Source of the DNA: CAWEBF01 sp963807235
GTDB lineage: Bacteria; Acidobacteriota; Vicinamibacteria; Vicinamibacterales; UBA2999
Assembly: GCA_963807235.1 (NCBI GenBank)
Contig: CAWEBF010000016.1
Span: 62,001-126,000, forward strand
Reading direction: 5' to 3'
DNA length: 64,000 bases
Position 1 is the stretch's first letter, and every line of letters begins with the position of its first letter. This document shows, in pieces, positions 16,605 through 26,145 of this stretch. Under the pieces are notes generated by a model. That model saw only the letters and a program-made list of their open reading frames with translations, did not search any database and was not told the DNA's origin. A program made the translations under genes and the position numbers.

Positions 16605-17507
16605 ATGACCCTCAATCGACGCGACTTCATGTTGACCTCGTCGGCCGCGCTGGCGGCTGGCGCCTTCGGTCCTTCGTTCGTCTTCGCCCAGGCGCCGGCG
16701 GCGCCTCCGGCCACACCGCTCTTCACGGCGGTGCGGCGCAACGTCGGCATCTTCACGGCGCGGGGCGGGACGATGGGGTATCTGATCACTCCCGACGCCG
16801 TGCTGGTCATCGACAGCCAGTTCGCCGACACGTCGCAGATGTTCCTCGACGGGTTGAAGACGCGCACGCCACGCCGCATCGACATCCTGCTCAACACTCA
16901 CCATCACGGGGACCATACCGGCGGCAACAAGGTGCTGCGTCCCGCCGTGACCAAAATCGTGGCGCACCAGAACGTGCCGGCGCTGCAGCGCAAGGCGGCG
17001 GCCGCGCAGAAGAGCGAAGAGAACCAGGCCTACGCCGACGAGACGTTTACCGATGGCTGGAAGGCGAGCGTGGGCGATGAAACCGTGTCGGCGAAGTACT
17101 ACGGCGCCGGGCACACGAGCGGCGACGCGGTGTTCTTCCTTGAGCGCGCCAACATCGTGCACATGGGCGACCTGATGTCGCATCAGCGGCACCCGCGCGT
17201 GGACCGGCCGTCGGGGGCATCGATCCGCAACTGGCTGACGACGCTCGAGCGCGTGGTCAAGGACCACAACGCCGACACGGTCTACATCTTCGGCCACTCA
17301 AAGGTCGGCGCGCCGGTCACCGGTAGCGGCAAGGACCTGCTGGCGCTGCGCGACTACTTCAGCTCGATGTTGGATTACGTGCAGAAGGGCATCTCGGCGG
17401 GGCGCTCCGCGGAAGAGATCGTGAAGGGCAACGTGCCAGGGTTCACCGACAGCGAAGGCATGCCGCAGCTGCAGGTGGCCTACGACGAGCTGACCAACAA
17501 GGCGTAA
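16605..17507 (+). CDS. Tat-exported metallo-beta-lactamase-fold hydrolase
   Basis: 300 residues. Starts with a twin-arginine leader (NRRDFMLTSSAALAAG, cleavage after FVFAQ) preceded by AGGAGG. The MBL-fold zinc motif THHHGDHTGG (HxHxDH), a GHTSGDAVFF His site, the Asp of HMGDLMSH and a late IFGHSKVG are all present, so both zinc sites look complete. Relatives are quinoprotein-associated periplasmic hydrolases of unknown substrate; its position after the PQQ gene suggests periplasmic handling of an ester, lactone or thioester product. It is not a bona fide antibiotic beta-lactamase by any feature I can see. Confidence 0.88.
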   Translation: MTLNRRDFMLTSSAALAAGAFGPSFVFAQAPAAPPATPLFTAVRRNVGIFTARGGTMGYLITPDAVLVIDSQFADTSQMFLDGLKTRTPRRIDILLNTHHHGDHTGGNKVLRPAVTKIVAHQNVPALQRKAAAAQKSEENQAYADETFTDGWKASVGDETVSAKYYGAGHTSGDAVFFLERANIVHMGDLMSHQRHPRVDRPSGASIRNWLTTLERVVKDHNADTVYIFGHSKVGAPVTGSGKDLLALRDYFSSMLDYVQKGISAGRSAEEIVKGNVPGFTDSEGMPQLQVAYDELTNKA

Positions 17508-17524
17508 CCGGTCTCAACGGCGAT

Positions 17525-17590
17525 CTACCCACGCGCTTCGCGCCGCACCGAGGCGGGCGATTCCTCCGTCTCGACGAAGCGCGTGGGTAG
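17525..17590. repeat. 16-bp perfect inverted repeat, REP-like hairpin
   Basis: Arms 17525-17540 and 17575-17590 are exact reverse complements around a 34-nt GC-rich centre that can pair further. There is no T-tract, so it is a poor intrinsic terminator. It fills the gap between the MBL gene and the FemAB-like gene. It resembles a REP-type element or a bidirectional transcript stabiliser. Confidence 0.8.
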
Positions 17591-17602
17591 CCCTCCGGCG
17601 TC

Positions 17603-18643
17603 ATGATCGTCCGTCTGAAGACTCTGACTCCTACCGGTCAGGCCAAGACTCGCCCGACGGCAATGATTCGGCTCGTCGAGGACAATTTCGAGGTGGTGGA
17701 GGACATGACACGGCTCGCCAGCCCCAACCAGCTTCCGTTCGTCAAGGAGGCCTGGATCAATGGCCAGCCGGCCATGATCGATTGTGTCAACATTTCAGGA
17801 CAGGTCTATACCGTCAGTGGGGGCCCGTTGCGGGAGGTGCGGCTGGAAGACGAATGGTACGCGGACGTTCATGACCCGGGCGCGGTGCTCGACTATTTCC
17901 GAGCCCATAACATGCTCAAGCCGGACATCTTCACGTTCTGGCAGCGTCTTCCGGACATCGTGTCCGCCCATGCGTTCTATCGCGAGGACGATCACATCGC
18001 TGCTGTGCCGATCACCACCTACGAAGAGTGGTTCAACAACTCTATCAAGTCGCGCGTGCGTACCTCCCTGCGTAAAGCCGAGAAAGACGGCCTCGTCGTG
18101 AAGAGGGTGCCTTTCGACGACGCCTTTGTTCATGGAATGACGAAGCTCTTCAACGAAGAGCCACTGCGACAGGGGATGCCGTTCTGGCACTTCGGCAAGG
18201 ACGTCGACACGGTCAGGCGCCAGTTTTCGAGGTCCCTCCACCGCGAAACGATGATCGCCGCCTACTATCGAGACGAGATGGTCGGTTTCGTGATGCTCGG
18301 CAATGCCGGTAGCTTCGGCCTGACGGGTCAGATCCTCTCGAGTATCAAGCATCGTGATCGGTCGACGAATGTGGCTCTGATCGCTAAGGCGGTAGAAGTG
18401 TGCGAACAGTTGGGGCTCAAGCACCTCGTCTATTTCCACTGGACTGACAACTCGCTGACGGAGTTCAAACGGCGCTGCGGCTTCGAAAAGACGGCGGTGC
18501 CGCGGTATTACGTGCCCTTGACGATCAAAGGCCAGCTTGCTCTCAAGATTGGCGCTCATCGTGGTCTGAAGGGGATGGTTCCTCAAGCGATGCGACCCAC
18601 TGTGAAGCGAATGCGCGAGGCGTGGTACTCGTTCCGTGCCTGA
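17603..18643 (+). CDS. FemAB/GNAT-fold acyltransferase-like protein
   Basis: 346 residues. FNNSIKSRVRTSLRKAEKDGLVVKRV with FDDAFVHGMTKLFNEEP and the later FVMLGNAGSFGLTGQILSSI, HLVYFHWTDNSLTEFKRRCGFEK are typical of FemAB-like (BioF2/GNAT) peptidyl- or acyl-transferases. No signal peptide, so cytosolic. Codon use appears less GC-rich at third positions than in the flanking genes and the gene sits between a REP-like hairpin and unrelated minus-strand genes, which hints at separate acquisition. Starts at ATG 17603; a second Met at residue 21 is an alternative. Substrate unknown. Confidence 0.75.
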   Translation: MIVRLKTLTPTGQAKTRPTAMIRLVEDNFEVVEDMTRLASPNQLPFVKEAWINGQPAMIDCVNISGQVYTVSGGPLREVRLEDEWYADVHDPGAVLDYFRAHNMLKPDIFTFWQRLPDIVSAHAFYREDDHIAAVPITTYEEWFNNSIKSRVRTSLRKAEKDGLVVKRVPFDDAFVHGMTKLFNEEPLRQGMPFWHFGKDVDTVRRQFSRSLHRETMIAAYYRDEMVGFVMLGNAGSFGLTGQILSSIKHRDRSTNVALIAKAVEVCEQLGLKHLVYFHWTDNSLTEFKRRCGFEKTAVPRYYVPLTIKGQLALKIGAHRGLKGMVPQAMRPTVKRMREAWYSFRA

Positions 18644-18669
18644 GGGTGACCAACAAAGCCTGATTACAC

Positions 18670-19056
18670 TCAGTCCAGACTGGCCGCCAGGACGGCGATA
18701 GCCACGGCTAGAGTCACGCCGACGCCGGCACCGATACTCACGAGGGTTTTGGTGCCGGGACTCCAGCCTTTGCGCCACCGGTCCATGAGGTCGACGTCGC
18801 GAAACGCAACGGCCAAAGCCGGCACCGGCACTCTCGTATAAGGCAGCACCTGCATCGCCGTCTCGTCGACGGAGACGAGCGTGCCCCGCACCTTCGTGCC
18901 GTCGCGGAGTTGCACTTCGATACGGGCCCCGGCTCCTAGCCGCTCGGCGAATGCCCGCCAGCGCTCTGCGTTCGTTGGGGCGGGTTGAGCCAGCATCGCC
19001 TGGTTCGCGGCGAGCACGGCGATTACCACGGCACCGACCCATGATCGTGCGGTCAT
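18670..19056 (-). CDS. Small envelope protein with Sm-like segment and C-terminal membrane helix
   Basis: 128 residues. Signal sequence (AVVIAVLAANQAMLAQ), a central stretch GARIEVQLRDGTKVRGTLVSVDETAMQVLP that looks like an Sm/LSM-type small beta barrel (as in many membrane-anchored Acidobacteriota proteins), and a C-terminal hydrophobic helix (TLVSIGAGVGVTLAVAIAVLAAS). No enzymatic motif. It probably forms a pair with the next outer-membrane protein gene, transcribed in the same direction 30 bp upstream. Function unknown. Confidence 0.65.
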   Translation of the reverse strand: MTARSWVGAVVIAVLAANQAMLAQPAPTNAERWRAFAERLGAGARIEVQLRDGTKVRGTLVSVDETAMQVLPYTRVPVPALAVAFRDVDLMDRWRKGWSPGTKTLVSIGAGVGVTLAVAIAVLAASLD

Positions 19057-19086
19057 GAACCCTCCATTTCGCTCAATCGGGCGGCA

Positions 19087-19746
19087 TCAGAAGTCCGCCC
19101 CTGCACCCAGGTGGAGCGTGAACTGTCTGATGCCACCGGGACCGAATGCGGTCAGCACCTCGGGGCGAACGAACACCCGCCGGTTGAAATAGGCCTTGAA
19201 CCCGGCAGCCGCAAACGGCCGGGCATGCACCGTGGACAGCCGCTCGTCGATCCGCGGGACAGGAACCGGAGCGCGAAAGGAATCCGGATTGCGCTCGCGA
19301 TGCATGCGCAGGAAGCCGATCTGGACGCCGGCTGTGACGTACGGGTGCATGAACGCGTTGTCGCCGAACTGATAGCTCACCCCGGGCGCCACCGTGACGA
19401 GCCGCGCATGGGTGGTGATCACGGCGGGAAATGGACGGCCGTTCGCGTCAACATAGTCGAGCTGCGTGGTCCGGAAGCGTGGGCCGGATGCAGCGAACAG
19501 CCCAAGCTTGAGATGGGGCGTCCAGTACCGTCCGGCGTCGAGCCGCAGCTGGTACTCGCCGAGCGATCCGTCGCCCTCGTCTCCGACGTCCGCGTCTCTT
19601 ACCCACAGCAGGCTGAAACCGGCGCCGGCGTCCCACTTCGGCGCGTCGACGAGCGTGGGCACTGTCTGGGCGTGGACGGGCGTGATCAGGGCCAGCGCAC
19701 AAGCTGTCCCGATGGCGCCCCGTCGTGTTGACGCAGCGATCTCCAT
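19087..19746 (-). CDS. Outer-membrane beta-barrel protein
   Basis: 219 residues from the inner ATG at 19746 (an alternative start lies at 19755). Signal peptide ending TPVHAQ, then alternating amphipathic strands (GAGFSLLWVRD, YQLRLDAGRYWTPHLKLGLFAASG, PGVSYQFGDNAFMHPYVTAGVQIGF, FAAAGFKAYFNRRVFVRPEVLTAFG) and a C-terminal HLGAGADF ending in Phe, as expected for Bam-inserted barrels. Likely a small 8-stranded OmpA/OmpW-like barrel. The partner or ligand is unknown. Confidence 0.7.
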   Translation of the reverse strand: MEIAASTRRGAIGTACALALITPVHAQTVPTLVDAPKWDAGAGFSLLWVRDADVGDEGDGSLGEYQLRLDAGRYWTPHLKLGLFAASGPRFRTTQLDYVDANGRPFPAVITTHARLVTVAPGVSYQFGDNAFMHPYVTAGVQIGFLRMHRERNPDSFRAPVPVPRIDERLSTVHARPFAAAGFKAYFNRRVFVRPEVLTAFGPGGIRQFTLHLGAGADF

Positions 19747-19813
19747 GCCTGTCAAGGTGCGAACCGTACGGGTATCGGCTCACTTTCCGAGACTCGCCAG
19801 TACACTGAGGATA

Positions 19814-21052
19814 TTGAGCGTTCCAGTCGGCACACAGCGGGACGGCGAGGTCATCGGTCTGGTGGGCCTCGCGCACGGCACTTCGCACTTCTTCCACCTG
19901 ATGCTGCCGCCGCTCTTCCCGTGGCTGATGCAGGACTTCTCGCTCAGCTACACGGACGTGGGGCTGCTGACGTCCACGTTCTTCCTCATCAGCGGCGTGG
20001 GGCAGGCGTTGGCGGGTTTCGCGGTCGATCGCGTCGGCCCGCAGAGGGTGCTTTTCTTCGGCGTGGCGGCCCTGGCGCTCTCGGGAGTGGTGCTCGGCGT
20101 GGCAACGAGCTATCCGATGCTGTTGCTGAGCGCCGCCGTTGCCGGCGTGGGCAACTGCATATTCCATCCTGCGGACTTCACGCTTATCAACCATCGCGTG
20201 AGCCAGCCGCGTCTCGGGCACGCGTTCTCGGTGCACGGCGTGTCGGGCAACCTGGGCTGGGCCGTGGCGCCGCTGTTCATGGCCGGCCTGACGAGCGTGG
20301 CCGGCTGGCACATCGCCGGGTTCGGCGCGGGGGCTGTGGGCGCCGCCGTGCTCGCGCTGCTGTGGCTGCGGCGCCGCACGCTGGCGTACGTCGCGGACGA
20401 CATCGTCGCGGCGCCCGCGGCGACGGCGAAGGGGGATGCGTCAGCCGGCTCTCTCGGGTTCCTGTCTTCGCTTGCCGTGTGGCTGTCGTTTGCGTTCTTC
20501 CTGTTCACCACCATGGCGTTCGGCATCCTGCAGAACTACGCGCCGGCGATCCTGAGTCAGGTCTACGGCATTTCCCTCGTGCTGGCGAGTGGCGGGCTCA
20601 CGGCATACCTGCTCGGTAGCATGACGGGCCTGCTGACGGGCGGTTTTCTCGCCGCGCGCGCCGATCGGATCGTGGCGCCGGCACTGGCCTGTGCGGCGCT
20701 GCTGGCGGTGATCCTTGCTTCGGGGACGATGCCGGCGCTGGCGCTCTGGCCGCTCATGGCCGGCATGGGCTTCGGCGTCGGGATGGCCGGCCCCGGGCGC
20801 GATCTGCTGGTGCGCCGCGCCGCGACCAGCCGTTTCGGGAAAGGTTCGTTCGGCCGCGTCTACGGCTTCGTCTACTCGGGGCTCGACGCCGGCCAGGCGT
20901 TGTCGCCGCTCGTGTTCGGTCCGATGCTGGACGCGGGCCGATTCCGGCAGGCGCTCATGGCCGTGGCGCTGCTGCAGTTCGCGGCGCTCTTTACCGCGCT
21001 CCGGGTCGGCAGGCAGGTGCGCATCGCGTCGGCGGTGGTGCCAACGCCGTGA
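19814..21052 (+). CDS. MFS transporter
   Basis: 412 residues, 12 hydrophobic helices. Blocks include GLAHGTSHFFHLMLPPLFPWLM in helix 1, FAVDRVGPQRVLFFGV (motif A region), NCIFHPADFTLINHRV and GVSGNLGWAVAPLFMAG, resembling fosmidomycin-resistance/cyanate-type MFS exporters. Start taken at TTG 19814 with GAGG 4-8 nt upstream; the open frame extends further upstream only as an antisense shadow of the barrel gene. It converges on the second MFS gene. Substrate unknown. Confidence 0.8.
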   Translation: MSVPVGTQRDGEVIGLVGLAHGTSHFFHLMLPPLFPWLMQDFSLSYTDVGLLTSTFFLISGVGQALAGFAVDRVGPQRVLFFGVAALALSGVVLGVATSYPMLLLSAAVAGVGNCIFHPADFTLINHRVSQPRLGHAFSVHGVSGNLGWAVAPLFMAGLTSVAGWHIAGFGAGAVGAAVLALLWLRRRTLAYVADDIVAAPAATAKGDASAGSLGFLSSLAVWLSFAFFLFTTMAFGILQNYAPAILSQVYGISLVLASGGLTAYLLGSMTGLLTGGFLAARADRIVAPALACAALLAVILASGTMPALALWPLMAGMGFGVGMAGPGRDLLVRRAATSRFGKGSFGRVYGFVYSGLDAGQALSPLVFGPMLDAGRFRQALMAVALLQFAALFTALRVGRQVRIASAVVPTP

Positions 21053-22363
21053 GCCGCGAAGGGCGGCATTGTCTTCAGGATGGCAGCTTCGCCGGCTCCA
21101 TCCTCGGGCTGAGCGCGTGAAAGACCAGCGAGTCCCGCCGGGTACAACAGCCCGGCGGCGACGAAGACGGGCAGGTAGTAGCCCGCGTCCTGCTGCAGCA
21201 GCCGGCCAATCAGTTCCGCGGCGACGATGCTCGCCATGCCGGCCACGAATCCACCGATCCCCGCCACCGATCCCACCGCATGGGTCGGAAAGAGGTCCGA
21301 CGCGATCGTGAAGACCAGTGTGGACCACGCCTGGTGGCACCCGCACGCGACCGCTATCAGGGCGATGGCCACGGACACGTCGGTCGTGAACCCCGCCGCG
21401 ATCACCATTGGCGACATGATGGCGGCCAGCATCGCCATCGTGGCCTTGCGCGCGCGGTTCACGCTCCACCCGCGCTTGACGAAGGCTCCTGACACCCACC
21501 CGCCGGCCAGGCACCCGACATCGGCCGCCACGTAGACGGCTGTGAGATAAGGGATGACGGCGGTTCCCGTAATGCCGTGTTGCTCGCTGAGAAACTTCGG
21601 GAGCCAGAACAGGTAGAACCACCAGATCGGATCGCCGATCGACTTGGTCGCCGCATACGCCCATGTCTGACGATATGTGAGGAGCGTGGCCCAGGAGAGC
21701 GCGGGTCGACGGTGGCGTGGATGCGCCGCCGGCCTGACCGATGTGCGTGCGTTCGGACTCCGAGAGCCGAGGGTGCGCGTCGCGATCGTGATAGAGCCAG
21801 CCCCACACCGGCAACCACACGAGGCCGGCGGCCGCCGTGACCAGGAAGGCCGATTGCCACCCGTAACGCGCGGCGAGGAGGGGCACGGCCACCGACGCCA
21901 CCACGGCGCCCAGGGCCACGCCGCTGTTGAAGAGGCCCGTGGCCAAGGCCCGTTCGCTGGGTGGAAACCATTCCGTGACGGTCCTGACCGCGGCGGGAAA
22001 GTTGGCGGCCTCGCCTGCGCCCAGCGCCAGGCGCGCGATGCCGAAGCCGAAAGGCGTGCGAGCCAGCGCGTGGCCCGCGGCGACGAGCGACCACACCAGC
22101 ACGGAGATCGACAGGCCAATCTTGGTCCCGAAGCGATCCAGTAAACGTCCCGCCACCATCATGCCCACGGCGTACGACACCTGGAACGCGATCACCATGC
22201 GCCCGTAGTCCAACTCCGACCAACCCACCGTGCGCTGAAGCTCGGGTGCCAGGATGCTGAACACCTGGCGATCGACGTAGTTGATCACGGTGACCACGAA
22301 GAGCAGCCCGCCGATGTACCAACGCAGGTGCCGGATCGGCCGTGCGGCGCGCGGTGTGGTCAC
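20872..22363 (-). CDS. MFS transporter, ACS/hexuronate-type, one frameshift
   Basis: N-terminal half (RHLRWYIGGLLFVVTVINYVDRQVFSIL, MMVAGRLLDRFGTKIGLS, GAGEAANFPAAVRTVTEWFPPSER) and C-terminal half (ALSWATLLTYRQTWAYAATK, IGDPIWWFYLFWLPKFLSEQ, FPTHAVGSVAGIGGFVAGM) match the anion:cation symporter family that carries hexuronates and other organic acids. The halves are in different frames; a single +1 correction near 21705 joins them. The second frame runs to a stop at 20872, overlapping the end of the convergent MFS gene by about 180 bp, so the true C-terminus is probably nearer 21060. It starts with GTG overlapping the aroE stop (GTGA), which argues for a shared operon and an organic-acid substrate such as quinate or shikimate. 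Confidence 0.75.
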
Positions 22364-23202
22364 ACGGCCTGCCCGGCGCGGAGAAACGCTTCGCGCATGC
22401 GTTCGACGGAGGGCTCGAGCCCGGTGAACAACCGGAAGGCCTCGACGGCCTGGTACAGAGCCATCTGCGTGCCGTCAACGGTTCGGCACCCCTGGCGGCG
22501 CGCCTCGCGCAGCAACTCGGTCTCCAGCGGAAAGTACACGACTTCGGCGACCCACAGGTCGGGCCGCAACAGCGCCGGATCGATCGGCAACCCTGGATGA
22601 CTGGACATCCCCGTTGGCGTCGCGTGAACCAGGCCGTTCGCCGAGCGCAGCGCGTCGGCGGGCTCGGTTGCCGCCGTCACGCGCTGCCCGAGCCGATCCG
22701 CGAGCCGGGCCGCCAGGTGCCGCGCACGATCGGCGGCGATGTCCACGATTGTGAGGTGCTGGCAGCCCATCGCGAGCAGGGCGTACGCCGTCGCGGCGCC
22801 AGCCCCGCCTGCTCCCAACTGGACGACACGATCACGGTCAACCGCTGGCAGCCCATATAGGAGTCCCTCGCGGAAGCCGTTCCAGTCCGTGTTGTGCCCC
22901 TCTCGCCGCCCGTGCGCGAGCACGACCGTGTTGACCGCGCCGATGATTGACGCCTCGGCGGAGACGTTGGTCAGCAGCGGCAGGATCGCCTGCTTGCACG
23001 GGTGGGTGACATTGAATCCTGCGTAGCCCTCGCGCTCCATGCGTGTGACGAGGCCAGGCAGCGCATCGATACCGAGGCCTGATTCGTCGAGATCGAAACG
23101 CCGGTAGGAGCACGCCAGGCCGTGCGCGTGCGCCGCGGCCTCGTGCATCGCGGGAGAGCGCGACGCACGGATCCCGCTGCCGATGAGACCGAGACGGAGC
23201 AT
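22360..23202 (-). CDS. aroE: Shikimate/quinate dehydrogenase family protein
   Basis: 280 residues. SRSPAMHEAAA near the N-terminus, NVTHPCKQAILPLL with the catalytic Lys, GAVNTVV, HNTDWNGFREGL with the catalytic Asp, a GAGGAGAATAYAL nucleotide-binding loop and NGLVHATPTGMSSHPGLPID are all standard AroE features. It interconverts 3-dehydroshikimate and shikimate (or quinate) with NAD(P). Coupling to an organic-acid MFS gene rather than to aro biosynthesis genes makes a catabolic quinate/shikimate role as likely as a biosynthetic one. Divergent from the TRAP genes with only 36 bp between the starts. Confidence 0.88.
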   Translation of the reverse strand: MLRLGLIGSGIRASRSPAMHEAAAHAHGLACSYRRFDLDESGLGIDALPGLVTRMEREGYAGFNVTHPCKQAILPLLTNVSAEASIIGAVNTVVLAHGRREGHNTDWNGFREGLLYGLPAVDRDRVVQLGAGGAGAATAYALLAMGCQHLTIVDIAADRARHLAARLADRLGQRVTAATEPADALRSANGLVHATPTGMSSHPGLPIDPALLRPDLWVAEVVYFPLETELLREARRQGCRTVDGTQMALYQAVEAFRLFTGLEPSVERMREAFLRAGQAV

Positions 23203-23238
23203 GTTGGGAGGCTGGGTTAGTCTACAATCCGCGACTAG

Positions 23239-24222
23239 ATGTCCGTCTCTTTCGCATTACGCACCATCGTAATCACCGTTGCGCTCATTGCGATGGCGTG
23301 TGGCGGTCCCGGCAACGGGGGAAGCGGTGTGCGCCGGCTCTCCATCGCCACCGGCGGCACCGGCGGCGTGTTCTATCCCTATGGTGGCGGCGTGGCCAAG
23401 GTGCTCAGCGCGAAGCTGCCAGGCGTCGAGGCCACGGCGGAAGTCACCGCCGCGTCGGTGGACAACCTCAAGTTCCTCAAGCAGGGCACCTCCGACATCG
23501 CGTTCACCATGGCCGACATGGCGCAGGACGGCCTGTCCGGCGCGGACGCGTTCAAGGGCTTCGGCCCCGTGCCCGTCCGCGCGCTGGCCGTGCTGTATCC
23601 CAGCTACACCCACCTGGTCGTGCGCGGCGACAGCGGCATCACGAGCGTCGCCGGACTCAAGGGCAAGGTGGTGTCGTTGGGGCCGGCCGGCGCCGGATCC
23701 GCGGTGCTCGGCGCGCGCATTCTGATTGCGGCGGGCCTCGATCCCGCGCGCGACATCAGGCCGAACAACCTCAGCGTGGCGCAGGCAGTAGACGCCATGA
23801 AGGACGGCAAGGTGGACGCCTTCTTCTGGAACGGCGGCATCCCCACGTCCGCGGTGCTGGACCTGATGCACTCGCCGGGCGTCCCGGCCAGGATCCTGCC
23901 GCTCGACGACATGCTGCCCGCGCTGCACAAGGCTCACGGCGCGGACGTCTACTACAGGCTCTCGATCCCCAGGGCCGTGTACAACCTGCCCGCGGACGTT
24001 CCGGTGGTCGCCGTCTCCAACCTGCTCGTCGTCTCGGAGACGATGTCCGAGGCGCTGGCGCACGACATCACGAGGGTGCTCTTCGAGGAACAGCCCACCC
24101 TCGCATCGATTCATCCGCAGGCCCGTGAGCTGGCCCTGGCCACGGCGACCAAGGGCGCGACGGTGCCGTTTCACCCCGGCGCCATCCGCTTCTATCGCGA
24201 GCGCGGCGCCTGGGCGCAGTGA
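23239..24222 (+). CDS. TAXI-family TRAP transporter solute-binding lipoprotein
   Basis: 327 residues. Signal with lipobox-like LIAMACG, then LSIATGGTGGVFYPYGGGVAKVLS, the hallmark TAXI N-terminus, QGTSDIAFTMADMA, VSLGPAGAGSAVLGARIL, DAFFWNGGIPTSAVLDL and LLVVSETMSEALAHDITR. Binds a small organic acid or amino acid (glutamate in some characterised relatives) and delivers it to the fused TRAP permease encoded next. The stop overlaps the permease start (GTGA). Confidence 0.9.
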   Translation: MSVSFALRTIVITVALIAMACGGPGNGGSGVRRLSIATGGTGGVFYPYGGGVAKVLSAKLPGVEATAEVTAASVDNLKFLKQGTSDIAFTMADMAQDGLSGADAFKGFGPVPVRALAVLYPSYTHLVVRGDSGITSVAGLKGKVVSLGPAGAGSAVLGARILIAAGLDPARDIRPNNLSVAQAVDAMKDGKVDAFFWNGGIPTSAVLDLMHSPGVPARILPLDDMLPALHKAHGADVYYRLSIPRAVYNLPADVPVVAVSNLLVVSETMSEALAHDITRVLFEEQPTLASIHPQARELALATATKGATVPFHPGAIRFYRERGAWAQ

Positions 24223-26145
24223 CCGCCAGCGGCGATCCCGAAGTCGATCTGGAAGACACAGCGGCCAAGCGCACGCCGTCGGGCTGGACGGGATGGCTGA
24301 CGCGGGCGCTCGGGTTCAGTCTTTCGGTCTACGCGCTCTACTGGGTCCTGGCGATCGTGCCGGCCCAGGTCTATCGCCCCACCTTCCTGCTGCTCGCGCT
24401 GGCGGTCGCGTTCCTGGCGTATCCGTCGCGGGCCGGGTCGCGTTCCAGAGTCACCGCCGTCGACTGGCTGCTCGTCGCGCTGTCGGCGATGTCGCTGCTG
24501 TGGCCGGTCGTGCAAGGCCAGGCGTTCGAGCTGCGGGCCGCCACGCCGTCCACGACCGACGTGGCGCTGGGCCTGGTCCTCGTTGCTCGTGGTGCTGGAA
24601 GCGACGCGCCGCACCACGGGCCTGATGCTGCCGGTTACGGCCGCACTGTTCCTGGCGTATGCCTGGGGCGGGCCGGCGCTCGACCGCGTGGGCCTGTCGC
24701 TCATCGCCCATCGCGGGTACTCGCTGGACCGAATCGTCGGGACGCTGCTACGTCACGCTCGAAGGCGTGCTGGGCGTGCCACTCGACGTGGCCGCCACCT
24801 ACATCGTGCTGTTCACGATCTACGGCGCGGTGGTCGAACGCGGCGGCGCGGGCCGCTTCTTCCTGGACTGGTCGATGGCCGCCACGGGCTCACGCGGCCG
24901 GGTGAATCCCGGCCGTACGGTGACGGTCGCGGGATATCTGCTGGGCGCGTTGTCGGGCAGCGGCGTGGCCAACACCGTGACGCTCGGCGCGGTGGCGTGG
25001 CCGCTGATGCGGAAGGCCGGCTACGGCGCGGAACCGGGAGGCGCCGTGCTGGCCGCCGCCGGCATCGGCGCCATCCTGGCGCCGCCGGTCATGGGTGCCA
25101 CCGCCTTCCTGATGGCCGAGTTCCTGAAGGTGGCCTACTTCGATATCGCGATGATGGCCATCCTGCCGGCGGCGCTGTACTACGGGTCGCTGCTGGTGGT
25201 GGTCGAGGCGGACGCCCGGCGCTCCGGCGTCACGATGCGCGCGCCGGACGGGCGGTCGCTTGGCGCGGTCACGCGTTCCGGGTGGCATCACTTCGTGTCC
25301 TTCGTCGTGATGGTGGCGCTCATGGTGCGCGGCGTCACCGCATTCCTGGCCGTGTTCTGGGCCACCGTGGTCGCATGCGCCGCGAGCTTCCGCAACCGCG
25401 ACGAGGCGCTGGTGCCGCGGCGGCTGGCCGCGGCTCTGACGGCCGGCGGGCTGAGCGTCGTGCCGATCGTGGCCACGACGGCGGCCGCCGGCATCATCGT
25501 CGGCGTGATCACGCTGACGGGGCTCGGACTCAAGGCCGCGTCGCTCATCGTGACGCTGGCCGGCGCCAGCCGGATCCTGACCACGCTGTATGCGGCGCTC
25601 GCGGTGTGGGCGCTGGGCCTCGCCGTGCCAGTGACCGCGTGCTACATCATCGCCGCGGTGATGGTGGCGCCGGCGCTGACGCAGGTGGGCATCTCGGTGG
25701 AGGCGGCGCACATGTTCGTCTTCTACTACGCCGTGCTGTCGGAGGTCAGCCCGCCGACGGCGCTCTCGCCCTTCGCGGCGGCCGCCATCACGGGGGGAAA
25801 CCCGTTCCGCACGACCATGCTGACGTGGAAGTACGCGATCCCCGGCGTTTCTCGTTCCCTTCGCGTTCACGTGGACCCCGATGGGCGAGGCGCTGCTGCT
25901 GCGCGGAACGGCCACCGAAATTGCGGTGGCGGCGGCGATGTCTGCGTTAGGCGTTGCGGCGATGGCCATTGGCGCCGCGGGTTATTTTCTGCGCCCGGTC
26001 ACCGGGGTGGAGCGCGTGCTCGCGATCGCAGGCAGCGTGATGCTGCTGTCGATCGACCGGCGGCTTGGCGCCGCCGGCCTGGGTCTGCTGATCGTCGCCG
26101 CCACCCTGCACTACCGGCCGCCGGCGCGCGGCGGAACGGCCCTAG
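24219..26145 (+). CDS. TRAP transporter fused permease (4TM+12TM), three or more frameshifts
   Basis: Fragments in successive frames make one fused TRAP permease: SLSVYALYWVLAIVPAQVYR (small-subunit part), VVLEATRRTTGLMLPVTAALF, then VTLEGVLGVPLDVAATYIVLF, SGSGVANTVTLGAVAWPLM, APPVMGATAFLMAEFLKV, FVFYYAVLSEVSPPTALSPF and finally EALLLRGTATEIAVAAAMSA. Joins need +1 corrections near 24577, 24748 and 25847. The end is placed at a TAG (26143-26145) that would require one further frame change; the alternative is read-through into the antisense of the next gene. Because coding sense is kept on either side, insertion errors are more likely than decay. Confidence 0.75.

Noticed and set aside
16605..17507. 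Antibiotic-resistance metallo-beta-lactamase
   Set aside because: Only the general MBL fold motifs are present, with a Tat leader and quinoprotein context; nothing points to beta-lactam hydrolysis.
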